Shown here piece after piece: positions 10,912 through 21,247 of a DNA stretch of 64,000 nt. Numbering within the stretch: position 1 is the stretch's first letter; each line of letters opens with the position of its first letter. The position numbers and the translations under genes are program-made. The stretch is from assembly GCA_032207245.1 (NCBI GenBank), contig CM063505.1, positions 177,916,717 to 177,980,716 of the forward strand. The letters run 5' to 3'. The DNA comes from Pardosa pseudoannulata (lineage: Eukaryota > Arthropoda > Arachnida > Araneae > Lycosidae). The notes under the pieces were generated by a model. The model was not told the origin of the DNA and made no database searches. It saw nothing but the letters and a program-made list of their open reading frames with translations.

Positions 10912-11798
10912 AAAATTATAATTTAGTAAGGGTACCAGGAAGTCATGTTGGATCCACAACCATTTTTTAAAAAACATATTTCTCTCTCCTTGTATGTCAT
11001 TATCCCAAAAAAAAATATAATTTAGTAAGGGAATCAGGAAGTCATGCTGGATCCACAACCAATTTTAAAAAAATTTATTTCTCTATCCTTGTATGTCATT
11101 ATCACAAAAAAATTATAATTTAGTAAGGGTATCAGGAAGTCATGCTGGATCCACAACCAATTTAAAAAAAAATATATTTCTCTCTCCTTGTATGTCATTA
11201 TCCCCAAAAAATTATAATTTAGTAAGGGTATCAGGAAGTCATGCTGGATCCACAACCAATTTTAAAAAAATATATATTTCTCTCTCCTTGTATGTCATTA
11301 TCCCCAAAAAATTATAATTTAGTAAGGGTATCAGGAAGTCATGCTGGATCCACAACCAATTTTAAAAAAATATATTTCTCTCTCCTTGTATGTCATTATC
11401 CCCAAAAAATTATAATTTAGTAAGGGTATCAGGAAGTCATGCTGGATCCACAACCAATTTTAAAAATATATATTTCTCTATCCTTGTATGTCATTATCCC
11501 CCAAAAATATAATTTAGTAAGGGTATCAGGAAGTCATGCTGGATCCACAACCAATTTAAAAAAAAAAATATATTTCTCTATCCTTGTATGTCATTATCTC
11601 CAAAAAAATTATAATTTAGTAAGGGTATCAGGAAGTCATGCTGGATCCACAACCAATTTAAAAAAGATATATTTCTCTATCCTTGTATGTCATTATCTCC
11701 AAAAAATTATAATTTAGTAAGGGTATCAGGAAGTCATGCTGGATCCACAACCAATTTAAAAAAGATATATTTCTCTATCCTTGTATTTCATTATCCCA
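10912..11798 (+). repeat. Minisatellite, nine units of about 98 bp
   Basis: The anchor GTCATGCTGGATCCACAACC recurs at 10942, 11041, 11139, 11238, 11338, 11436, 11533, 11635 and 11733 (first copy GTTGG), a period of 97-102 bp. Each unit has TTTAGTAAGGGTATCAGGAA, one GGATCC site, an A-rich stretch of variable length and a CTCCTTGTATGTCATTATC-like block. Length variation is almost all in the A runs. Frames running through several units are repeat artefacts. Confidence 0.95.
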
Positions 11799-12470
11799 TC
11801 GAAGTTTGAAAAGAAAAACTTCGTCAACTCTGTGTAGGAACGAAATAAGAGATTTTGTTACTGCAATTAGAGATGGTCCCCAAAAGTTTTCGGGAACGCG
11901 AATTCAAGGGCTTCTCTTTTATTTATTTGCTCCGTTCTCATCGTAATAACCGAGACACGTTGAAAGTGTCGCAATGCATTTAACGTGACATCTCATCTCA
12001 CTATCATGTGAAATACGACGATATTTCTGCATTAACCAGGTGAACGTTCACAATTCTACTTTTTAGTGACAAATAAAAGCTGCAGATTCTTTCACTGCCA
12101 GAGAAATTGTCGACGACAAAAGAATCGATAAAGAAATAATCGATATGGGAACAGAAGCGGAAAACTGCGACTGTGAGTAAGCTTGCCTTCATATATTTAT
12201 AAAGACAGAAAACTTTTTTTAAAAAGTATTCAACAGCTTTTTTTTCTTCAATCTAAAACTTTCAATTAATTTTTGTGTTCATGTATACACGTACACGGTC
12301 ATAATTTTTTTTAAAAAGATTACAAGTTTTTTAAAGAATACTTTTAGAAGACAAAAAATAATTTAAAGCTATTTTTGTCAAGGTATCAAGGTACAATACA
12401 TGACACAGTCACGTGTTTCAAAATTATTTAGCAATTTTTTGTTAAGTGACATATATAAGAGAACAAAATA
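11799..12470. other. Unassigned interval
   Basis: AT-rich; no gene or element end recognised between the minisatellite and the TTAA element. Confidence 0.35.
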
Positions 12471-12892
12471 TTAACCCTTTTTAATTCACGATTAAAATTA
12501 ATTTAAGATTTAAGGATATTAGGTTTGAAATATTAACTATAAACCTTATTAATGTAAAATATGTGATAAAATATTACAGTTTTCTTGGAGGGAAAGGATT
12601 GAGTTATAGAAATTTAACAAGGAAACATTTCCTTGTGCAACACGAAAATAATAGTTTCTTAAAACTTTACATGGGGAGATCAATGAATAAATATTAAAAT
12701 GATGCAATAAAAAATAACTAAACCATTTATAAGTAATATTTCGGATAGGTATTTTTATTTCGGGTCATAAAAGAAAAAATACAGTTCCTTATTTTTTCAT
12801 GTAAAGCATGTTTAAACACGTATATTTCAAAGTGAAAAATAAATTAAAGCTACTGATAATATGTATTCATAGCTTTAAGCATCAAAAGCATA

Positions 12893-13326
12893 AGTGGGTT
12901 GGTCGCAAGATCCAGGCTAGGATATGCTACGCTAAACAAAGATTGAAGTTTTAAAAAAATATATGAATACATATATATATATATATAAAATTTAGAAGCA
13001 TAAGTAACTATGGGTGAAATATATAAAAGAAAGAACAAAAGTAAAAATACGACGAAAATTTTGATATTAAAACTTTTTAAATTAAACGAGGTTAAAAATG
13101 CCTATTTTGATGAGAAATTCAAATAATTTTGGGTGGGAGGTCTCACTTAAAAGTTCGCTCAAACTGGGATGAAAAGTTTTAAAATATATTTTACAAAATC
13201 GTGTAAAAGCCACACATGAAGTTAAAACGTGATGAACGGTGACATAAGTGTGACAGGAAGAACATTGTGTGGAGCAGGATCATCCAAAAGTAAATGTTTA
13301 TGGGTGACTCTAGTATGACCGATGCG
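12893..13326 (-). mobile_element. 5'-truncated LINE insertion
   Basis: The insert is flanked by a perfect 12-bp target-site duplication, ATCAAAAGCATA (12881-12892 and 13327-13338). Paralogue 15464-16160 has only one diverged version of that site (ATCATAAGCATA), the empty allele. The minus-strand 5' end enters at the C-terminal coding block; the remainder is 3' UTR-like, ending in CCTGGATCTTGCGACCAACC. The (TA)n at about 12970-12988 is a later microsatellite. Confidence 0.8.
13196..13326 (-). pseudogene. LINE ORF2 C-terminal fragment (RIGHTR motif)
   Basis: The frame starts RIGHTRVTHKHLLLDD, the hallmark after the reverse transcriptase in Jockey/I-like non-LTR retrotransposons (RIGHTR-x-THxHLL, usually followed by Cys-x-x-Cys and a His/Cys pair). 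The cysteines are replaced, and the frame stops at a TAA after about 35 codons. It is the 5'-truncated end of the LINE insertion at 12893-13326 and cannot be functional. Confidence 0.75.
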
Positions 13327-14087
13327 ATCAAAAGCATAGAAAAGTGAGAAAAAAATCCTTCTTCTGCCTTAAAAATCAGGAAAAAATTTTATCATGTGGT
13401 CTCACTGCGAAATCCCTTTCCATTATAGGGTTTTTATATAAAATCACGTAAAATCTTTATTTAGAAATAATACATTAAAAATTCCAAAATAAGAAAAAAT
13501 AAAGTGACGAATTGAGAAAAGTAGGAGCTACTCTATTTGCTATTCTTTCCTGTCTGTACACTTTATATGTGTGTCTTTGCTAGTCCTAATTTTAATATGA
13601 ATGCAAAACGTTATATGCTGTCTATACGGTATTTCTTGTATCCCTTTATTCTTAATGAAACAGATTCATAAAGAATTTTGCAACTTATATGAAGAATAGA
13701 TAGATATATAACCTTGAACAAAATCATGAGATATACACAAAATTGGTCGATTGCTTCAAAAGTAATAGTTCAGCTCAAATAAATTTTCAAAAACGATTTG
13801 TAGTTATTTATGGCGGGGTCGCAGTTTGTTAACAAGATTATAATAAAGAAATTTTATCTTTTATTTCTTTTTTTCCTCGAATGGTTAAAAAATAATATTT
13901 AAATAATATTTTCATAAGCACTTCACAATTTCGCTGGGGTAATTTTCATATAAAAGCTCAGTTTCGTTGGGGTAGCTCTTCGCGCTCCCACAACACAGGT
14001 CCGAGGTTCAATTCCCGGACTGGGCAAGGTTAACTCAGCTTTTCATCCCTTCAGTGGGTAGACAAACTGAGGACCAAGCATGCTTAA

Positions 14088-14647
14088 ATCCTTCCGGTAC
14101 AATGACGAGTCTAGCTCGTCATTAGTTTTTCATTCCATACCGTACAATGATAAACTACACTCATCATGCGATTAAAGTTACTGTTAAATATGATAATTAA
14201 TCTAGTTTAAAATTTCTAGTGTACTGAATTTGGCAACACTTTTATCACTTGTGAAAATCACAAGTCACTATTGCATATTGTTTACTTGGTACAAGTCATT
14301 GCCAAATTAATGAGTCAGAATAAAAGAAAACCTAGTAAGAAATGCCGTGTGTGTTACAAGAATCAAATTAAAAGTGAGACTACTTGGCGGTGTAAACAAT
14401 TAAGAATTCCTTTGCACTTTGTTTTGAAAAGTACCACTAGCTTGAAGACTATTATCTGTATACCTTATTAATGTTTTGCTTTGATATTTTCTTAATTTTA
14501 CTGTTTCTGATATTATTTAACACTATGTAAAAAGTGGATTTTAATTAAGAATATGTAAGATTTGTAAAATGAAACAAGTTTTTTTAAATAAAAATTAAAT
14601 GGTTATTTCATGCACAGATTTTCATTATCAAATCATACCGAAAGGGG
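14088..14647 (+). mobile_element. piggyBac deletion derivative inserted in the S2 SINE
   Basis: TTAA lies on both sides (14084-14087 and 14648-14651). Left end ATCCTTCCGGTAC and the reverse complement of the right end, CCCCTTTCGGTAT, are imperfect terminal inverted repeats. A subterminal perfect hairpin AATGACGAG-TCTAG-CTCGTCATT lies at 14101-14123. The element keeps the 3' end of a transposase frame (14271-14471) and has lost the rest. Confidence 0.7.
14271..14471 (+). pseudogene. piggyBac transposase C-terminal zinc-domain remnant
   Basis: The frame contains KRKPSKKCRVCYKN followed by a spaced Cys (WRCKQ) and a hydrophobic IPLHF stretch. This resembles the C-terminal cysteine-rich domain that ends piggyBac/PGBD transposases. 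Later cysteines expected in the family are replaced (Leu, Phe), so the domain is decayed. The host element's terminal repeats and TTAA sites support the call. No catalytic domain is present. Confidence 0.55.
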
Positions 14648-14805
14648 TTAAGAACTAAACACTGGGGGTTCCGCGTAAGGTGACCACGTAACCGAAACAT
14701 ATGCTTCCACCCCAGGGCCCTTGGTTTCGGAAACGGAGATTAGCACCTAGGCCCTGGCCCCCTAGTGGCTGTTGCGGCGAGGAGTTTAGTTTAGTTAATT
14801 TTCAT

Positions 14806-15236
14806 GTAATCGTTCCCGTTCGAAATTTTATGTCATAGAAAAATAATAATTCGCTAGTTTGTTTAAGTCTTTGCCTTACGACTGCAAGGAAATTGTCAGA
14901 TTGTCAATGTCAACAAATTTAAATGTTTGCTTTATGCAACAGATCAGCAAGTAGTCTTCATTTCCGAAATTGCACTGACAGCTTTTATATTGCTATGACG
15001 ACGCAAGTGTTTAGGCCAAAGATTTGTTACTAAGGCTAGAATTGAAATTATATTAAGTGAAAGATTTATATAAGAATAGTTGAGCTAAACAGAAATCAAT
15101 TTTGGTGTTATCGAAGTCACCAAAAGTTAACGTGATCAGATTAGAAACAAAGGTATTTTACCAAATGTAATTTTAGGGCCAGAAATTTATTTTAGAATAA
15201 ACAATAAATAAATTGTTTAGTTGTGGTTAAAATGTT
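14806..15236. other. Unassigned interval
   Basis: AT-rich; no gene or repeat partner identified. Confidence 0.35.
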
Positions 15237-15409
<173 letters not shown>

Positions 15410-15463
15410 GTCGTAAGATCTTTATTAATAGAGCGTATATTGGGTGGGATCCCACTTCATTAA

Positions 15464-16160
15464 CCCTTTAAAGGTCACTAATAATAATTCTTTGGGATTT
15501 AAGGAAATTAGTTCCTAAATGGTATCTATGAGCTTTATAAATATAAAATTTAATAATTTTTATTTACATTCCTTGAAGGAATTTGAAGGGTGGTTAAAGC
15601 GCAAAATTCAGCCCCTCGTAGAGTGAAAATACTTTTTTAAAGGTTTAATTATACTGGGAGAACAATGATTATTATCATAAAAATGTTATAATAAAAAAAA
15701 CTAAACAATTTATAGCCGAAAGATTGTCGCATGCTAGGGAGCTGCTTTTCATTACAGGAATTCGTGGGTTGAAATCCCACAATAGGAATGAATGTTTGTA
15801 GCCATTTGTAATCGTCTTTAACCTGTAGATCCCGGTCTCATTAGCCCTTGGGATGGAAAACAATAGACGGTAGCTTCAAACCAAACAACTAAACCCAACA
15901 TAAGCAATTTATAAGTGCTGTTTATATAGATACTTTTTATTTAGGGTCATAAGTGAAAAAAATTTTACTGTCTTTTCGAGATAAAATATGCTTAACCACA
16001 TATATTTCAAATGAAAAAATAAATTAAGTATAGAACTACTCTATGTTGTGAGTATGGAACATCATAAGCATAGAATATAAAAACATCCTTCATATGTTTT
16101 TGAAAAGGGGAGGAAAAATTTAACAGGTGTTTCGCTTCGAAACTACTGCCCGTTAAAGGG
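15464..16160. mobile_element. TTAA-type (piggyBac-like) element N1, copy 2, with SINE insertion
   Basis: Perfect TTAA on both sides (15460-15463 and 16161-16164). Terminal inverted repeats CCCTTTAAAGG and, reversed from the right, CCCTTTAACGG. It aligns with 12475-13430 along its length. An S1 SINE (15715-15896) has been inserted; copy 1 shows the uninterrupted sequence at about 12718-12735. Confidence 0.75.
15715..15896 (+). mobile_element. tRNA-derived SINE S1, copy 3 (old, diverged)
   Basis: Plus-strand copy: GCCGAAAGATTG head, GGGTTGAAATCCCAC B-box region, the body GTAATCGTCTTTAACC...GGTCTCATTAGCCC and a CAAACCAAACAA tail. CAATTTATA is duplicated at 15706-15714 and 15905-15913, and the N1 paralogue at 12.7 kb carries it once, so this is a true insertion. 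Confidence 0.8.
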
Positions 16161-16613
16161 TTAATGGAAGGTGACAATCTGAAAAATCAGTTAACGTGCA
16201 AAATATGATTAAAAATCCAAATAAAAATATAGGTAACAATATAAGCAAATATTTAAGTAAATATCTAGGTCAAAATCTGTCTCAGATAGCATTTATCTCC
16301 TTTTTGTTCGAGAATTCTTTAAATTGGGCTTTAGTGCACTATAAAGTTTTAATTGGTTAGACACCTTTCCCGAGGACATAAACTATAACCCCAGTGGTCA
16401 GTTTAGATTAGGGATTAAAAGGGGAAAACAAAGAAACGCGGGGGATTTGTCCTTAACTTTAGATTTTAAAACCCATGAGAATTTTTTTGGGCCATAATGA
16501 GGGCTTTAGGTTATACATTTGCTTCGTCATGATGAACTATATACATCAATTACCAATTTCTAAATGGCAACTTCTAAAATTTCTGGATTTTTAGATTTTA
16601 CGTTTAGTTTCAT

Positions 16614-16649
16614 GAGCAATGTTAGCCATTTGTATGGTTAACATTGCTC
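16614..16649. repeat. 16-bp hairpin
   Basis: GAGCAATGTTAGCCAT and ATGGTTAACATTGCTC pair with one mismatch around a 4-nt loop. No flanking element was recognised. Confidence 0.8.
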
Positions 16650-16972
16650 TGAAAATTTCACTTTACATCACACGGATGTGATTTTGTAAAATAAGTACAA
16701 CACAGAAACAAAGGATGTTTTTCACAGTTGTAAGCACGATTTTGTAACATTGAATTGTACACCACTAAATTTTTTTCCTCATTCAATGACATGTTAAGAC
16801 ATTAAATTACCTAAATTATAATTTTGTGCCAAAAGTTAACCAAGAGTGTCACCAAGAGTAGAACATATTATATTGAAAGAAACTTTATCTATAGTAATTT
16901 ACATACCATAAAAAATGGTAAATCGTGGTGAATTTGCGATTTTTTTAAACTGTTATTTACAAGTCACTTTAA

Positions 16973-17131
16973 ACGATGACCGAATGGTAGAGCCCTGCTC
17001 TTTGGTACCGGAGTTCGAAAGTTCCAATCTCGCTCCTGGCATGGATGTTCGTAGCCGTTCGGAATCGGCTTTAAGCAGTAGGTCCCAGTCTCATTAGCAA
17101 AGAAGTAGGCTGTAGAGCCCTAAACCAAACC
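16973..17131 (+). mobile_element. tRNA-derived SINE S1, copy 4
   Basis: Plus orientation: GACCGAATGGTAGAGC head, diverged B box, then the well conserved body GTTCGTAGCCGTTCGGAATC and a CTAAACCAAACC tail. A 14-bp target-site duplication with one mismatch flanks it: ACAAGTCACTTTAA (16959-16972) and ACAAGTCGCTTTAA (17132-17145). Confidence 0.85.
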
Positions 17132-17145
17132 ACAAGTCGCTTTAA

Positions 17146-18539
17146 TTTATGAGAAACATGATCTCAAGCAAAAACATTGATGAATTAAAAATTTTCCGAT
17201 ATTATCTTTTGAATCTTCATTTCCTTTAAACTGTCTTCGAAATCAGTGCCTATTAAACTTACAATTCTATAAATATAAGATTGTTAACTCAAAATATCGT
17301 AATATAATAAAAATTCCCACCGTTATTCTAATTTCTCTTTCAAAAATCAGACAGGTTGCCTCAATGAATCTTGTTTCATATTTATATAGTCTTGCAATGT
17401 TACGCCATCTGTTTAAGATTATTGGAACTAAAGGTAAAGCTGTTTGTGAAAGTTAAAGTTTGAAATCTATTAATAAAAACTTTATGCTTATTTAAATTTT
17501 TAAATTGTTATAGAAAGACTTAAAAATGTTAAGTATAAATTTATCATAAAATTCCTTAACAGAACGGAAAATGTTGCCGTATTACGAGAATTGTTTCTAC
17601 AAAACATTAAATAGTTTTGTTATTTATTAAAATATTTTTGGTGTTATTTAATATTACATTCAAAGAAAAACAGAATTTACATTTCCTTAACACTAATTTT
17701 TTTGCTAAAAGGCAAAATTTTGTATTAAATATTAAAATTTCATTAGCTCTAAAACAATATTTAAACCGCAATTTTTTACCGCAATTTTAAATCAATTTTA
17801 CAAAAATTGATTTAAAACATTACAAAGCAGTATTAAAAAGGAAAAATAACACTAGTTTATGACATCGTTTTTTAATGACAGAAGAATGTAACTTAATCTT
17901 TAAAATTGCCTCGATTTATTAAATAAAGCAGTCTTTGATTTTTCTTTTATTCCCTAGATGGCGTTGGAATTATCGAAGTACTGATAGTAAATAAAACTTT
18001 TCAATAGTGTACAGGAAAATTGAGTTATTTTAAAATTAAATGAACATAAAAAGCCGTTTAATAATGAAAAATTTCAGTTTGTTTCTAAATCTTTTTTAGG
18101 CATTCTAATTCGGTTTCTGTTAACTATAAAAATAAAAAACAGAATTATATGAAAAACTGCAAATAAAAGTTTAATTTAATACAAGCGTTAGTGAAAATGA
18201 GTAATTGAAATTCAGCAGTAAATAAAAGTTAATGTTATATTAGAAACGGTACTTCAGATAATTTTAATGAACTTCTAACATCTAACTTTACTTTAAGGTC
18301 TAACATTAATAATATATTTATGTGTCGATGTAATGTAAATTATCAACCTATTTTGAAGTTGTTTGTTAATTGTTTCAAAATTAGCATAGTTTAAAAGCTC
18401 TCAAGATTATTCTTTTATTCTAATTTATTTACAAAAAGAGGTGAAAAGCTTTTCATCCATTTATTCTTCGGTACTTCCTATCATGGCATATATTTGGCAG
18501 GAAGCATTTATTACATATAGACTAGGGATTTCCAGAAAT
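17146..18539. other. Unassigned AT-rich interval with one perfect hairpin
   Basis: A 15-bp perfect hairpin, TTTTAAATCAATTTT with its reverse complement, lies at 17785-17817. Nothing else recognisable; no frame of interest. Confidence 0.4.
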
Positions 18540-19430
18540 GAAGACAATCAGAACTTCCTTCAAATTTTTATAACGTTCAAAGCCGCAATTTAATTTTTTA
18601 ATATATAAAAAGACAGAAATAGTGCTCATAGGAACAGTGGCCTATAAGAGGCAGGCCGCATCATATCATATAGAACCGCATTTCAATCTTTTATTAAGCT
18701 AAATGCCAGAAATAGTACTTTGTGTAATGGTGAATAAGATGGGGGCCACACATATATCATACAGACATGGGGTAGTCCAACATAAGGACAATGAAAATTA
18801 CATTCTAAGTTTTTATTGCATAAAAAACCATATTTCAATCTTTTACTAAGCTAAATGCCAGAAATAGCAATTTGTGTAATGGTGAATAAGATGCGGGCCG
18901 CACTCAGATCATATAGACCTGGGGTAGTCCAACATAAGGACGATGGGAACCTCATTTTAAGTTTTTATTACATAAAAAACCACATTTCAATCTTTTACTA
19001 AGCTAAATGCCAGAAATAGTACTTAATGTAATTGTGCATAAGATGCGGGCCGTACTCATTTCATATAGACCAGGGGTAGTTCAACACAAGCATAATGAGA
19101 ACCTCATTCTAATTTTTATTGCATAAAGAGCCGCATTTCAATTTTTTACTGAGTAAAATGCTAGAAATAGCACTTTATATAATGGTGCATAAGATGCTTA
19201 CACCACATGAAGTCGCCGAAGTGCCAGTCACTTTTCCATAACGTAAAGAATCGCATTTCAAATTTTCATAATGATAAAAACCAAAAAATAGTACTTAGTA
19301 AATAGTTTCATGAAGTGTGCCTAGCACAAGCAAGGAGCTTCCACATACTAGAGCTACATTTCAGTTTTTCATTACATCAATAACCGCATTTCAATTTTTC
19401 ATAATGTAAAGAACCAACAAATAGTAATGC
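18540..19430 (+). repeat. Degenerate tandem array, about 150-bp period
   Basis: The block GCCAGAAATAG(T/C)A(C/A) recurs near 18613, 18703, 18859, 19008, 19158, 19282 and 19413. Each is preceded by a CGCATTTCAAT-like block and, in the central units, followed by GTGAATAAGATGCGGGCCGC and GGGGTAGTCCAACATAAGG. The central units are most alike; both ends are diverged or shortened, typical of an old array decaying from its edges. Confidence 0.8.
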
Positions 19431-20093
19431 ATGATACCCTCTGTGATCTATCGTGTGCGCCCACAGTTTTTTTTTCTCGAAGACCGCACGCCTTGTTCCT
19501 CTACCTGCTCGCCTCTTGTTACTGGGCAGGTATTGTGGGTTCGCTGAAAGCCTGTCTTACCGACAATTAAATACTGCAGCGACTAAAACCTAGACTAAAT
19601 ATTTATTATTTTACAATTATTGAACATACGTACATATGTATAATATAAAATACTTTGTAGAATTTCCATATGTTCTAGGAACGAGTTGTCCTCTACAGCG
19701 AAGGTAGATTGCAAACCTACACCACTTTTTGACTTTCAGTTACAGTTAATAATTTTATCATTTAGATCAGCAATTTATAACTGTCATTCCTTTCACAGAA
19801 ATTTACTTTTCTTACAGATACATTGACTAAAACATAGCAAATTTTTTAAATATTATAAAGTTTCAATTTACAGTAGTAAGCTTATAAGTGATATTAAATT
19901 AATATACTACTACGAAATTTTTCTTTTTTTAATGCATAGTATCTTATGTTGTTTCAAGAGACAGCTAGCTTGTGATTATTAAAATCTCGTTGTATTATTT
20001 GTTGAGTTTTTTAAATTCAGCATTTGTTTTAGTTTATGATGCCTATAACTTGATTTAAAATATTATGACTTTAATTCAAGATATCCATCAATA
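19431..20093. other. Unassigned interval
   Basis: About 19450-19560 is more GC-rich (CCGCACGCCTTG, CTGCTCGCCTC) but matches nothing else in the window. The rest is AT-rich. Confidence 0.35.
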
Positions 20094-20095
20094 TA

Positions 20096-20549
20096 CACTC
20101 AAGAGCTAAAACATTATGACCACCCCTATATTTTGCAACGAACTCTTTTGCAGTTGCACCCTTACATGGCCTCTGTTTTTCCAGCTGGAAATGGAATGTT
20201 CCAACAGGACAACGCCCCGTGTCACAAGGCTAAATTTGTGTTGGAACGGTTCCTGGAACATGATTCTGAATTCCAATTAATGTCCTGGTCGCCTAACTCA
20301 CCAGATTTCAATCAATGCTGTCCCATGACATTTGGGATGTCATGGGACAGCAGCTCATAGTTCAAACACCACAAATTCACAATATCTTAGATTTGCTTAA
20401 CCGTTGCTTAAATATCTGGTACAACCTGTCTCCGGCCATCTACCAACGACTTGCGGCATCAATGCCAAGGCGGGTTGAAGCTATGTTGCGCGCTAAAGGT
20501 GGGCCAACTCGTTATTGTCAGGTGGTCATAATGTTTTGGCTCTTGAGTG
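20096..20549 (+). mobile_element. Tc1-like transposon family T1, internally deleted copy
   Basis: Terminal inverted repeats of about 28 bp start CACTCAAGAGC(C/T)AAAACATTA, flanked by TA at 20094-20095 and 20550-20551, the Tc1/mariner target site. At 454 bp it is far shorter than an intact Tc1 element (about 1.6 kb). It keeps the 3' half of the transposase and has lost the DNA-binding half and the first catalytic Asp. Confidence 0.9.
20133..20512 (+). pseudogene. Tc1 transposase 3' half (family T1)
   Basis: The frame contains MFQQDNAPCHKAKFVLERF, the block with the second catalytic Asp of DD34E transposases, then SPNSPDF. The Pro-Ile-Glu that should follow, with the catalytic Glu, is replaced by an inverted copy of downstream sequence (20317-20331) that also shifts the frame. 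The C-terminal part continues in another frame (WDVMGQQL, then SMPRRVEAML). It cannot encode an active transposase. Confidence 0.9.
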
Positions 20550-20739
20550 TATATTGGAAAGAAAGGACTCGAACATTTAAGCCTTAAAAATGCACATATA
20601 ATGAAATAACAATAGTCAAAATAAGGATATTATCAATTAATATTCATAGAAAGTTTTGTTTTAATAATTATACTTTTTCATGAAAGGATGCATCTCCATA
20701 TTATGGTAGATAAGGATAAGAATGTAAGTGTTAGATTCA

Positions 20740-21247
20740 GATCATCACTGAACTTCGATATTATTATACATATTTTTCTAGCATTATAACGTCATTCTTT
20801 TAAACCTCTCATTTAATCATTTCTTATTTTAAATTATTTAAATATCGTCTGCATTATTTTCATATGTTTTATCACTGAACTTAGATATTACGTGAATAAA
20901 TTTCTTTTATAATTGGCTTAAACAATAGATTAGGCACATATGGGAAAATTTTATATTTAATCATCGAATTTGTTTTTCTTGCACTGAAAATTTTATCACC
21001 GGCATTAACAACAAATTCTTTTCATAAAAGTGTAGAAGTCTATTTCACGGACTAATAAATATCTAGTTTTAATGCTATATATCTTTGAAAATTGAGAAGT
21101 TTGTTCACTTGTGGGTTTGTGATTTATACATAACCACACGGTTTGATTAAATGAATTCAATGCGGTTCTCAACTGCATTAGATATCGGATGACTTGAGTA
21201 TGTAAAAAAAATATTGAGCGTGAATAATTCTCAACAAAAGAATCCAT
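20740..21247 (-). repeat. Dispersed repeat R2, inverted partial copy
   Basis: Read on the minus strand this matches about 51000-51390: GTGTGGTTATGTATAAA, AAACTTCT, ATATATA, then GTCCGTGAAATAGACTTC and TAATGCCGGTGATAAAATTT, ending at AATGACGTTATAATGCTAG. A peptide resemblance (TVWLCI...EQTS) between copies is explained by DNA identity. Confidence 0.7.

Larger units (their letters stand above)
12475..13430. mobile_element. TTAA-type (piggyBac-like) non-autonomous element N1, copy 1, with LINE insertion
   Basis: The left end is TTAA (12471-12474) followed by CCCTTT. The right end reads CCATTATAGGG followed by TTTT, a mutated TTAA. The sequence aligns from end to end with 15464-16160 once a SINE is removed from that copy and a 446-bp insertion (12893-13338) from this one. 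Without insertions both copies are about 510 bp. TTAA target sites and CCC-starting terminal repeats are the piggyBac signature; no transposase frame is present. Confidence 0.7.
13950..14795 (+). mobile_element. Second tRNA-derived SINE (family S2), split by a piggyBac derivative
   Basis: The tRNA-like head has GGGGTAGCTC (A box) and GGTTCAATTCC (B box), followed by a conserved block CTTCAGTGGGT...GACCAAGC. The SINE is cut at 14084-14087 and resumes at 14652 with GAACTAAACACTGGGGGTTC, ending in a short TTTAG-repeat tail. A 10-bp target-site duplication TAATTTTCAT flanks the whole unit (13940-13949 and 14796-14805). Without the insert the SINE is about 280 bp. This explains the isolated GC-rich island at 14652-14785. 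Confidence 0.7.

Noticed and set aside
11034..11717. Frames of 70-90 codons in the minisatellite
   Set aside because: They repeat with the 98-bp unit and shift between units as the A runs vary, so they are not a repeat protein.
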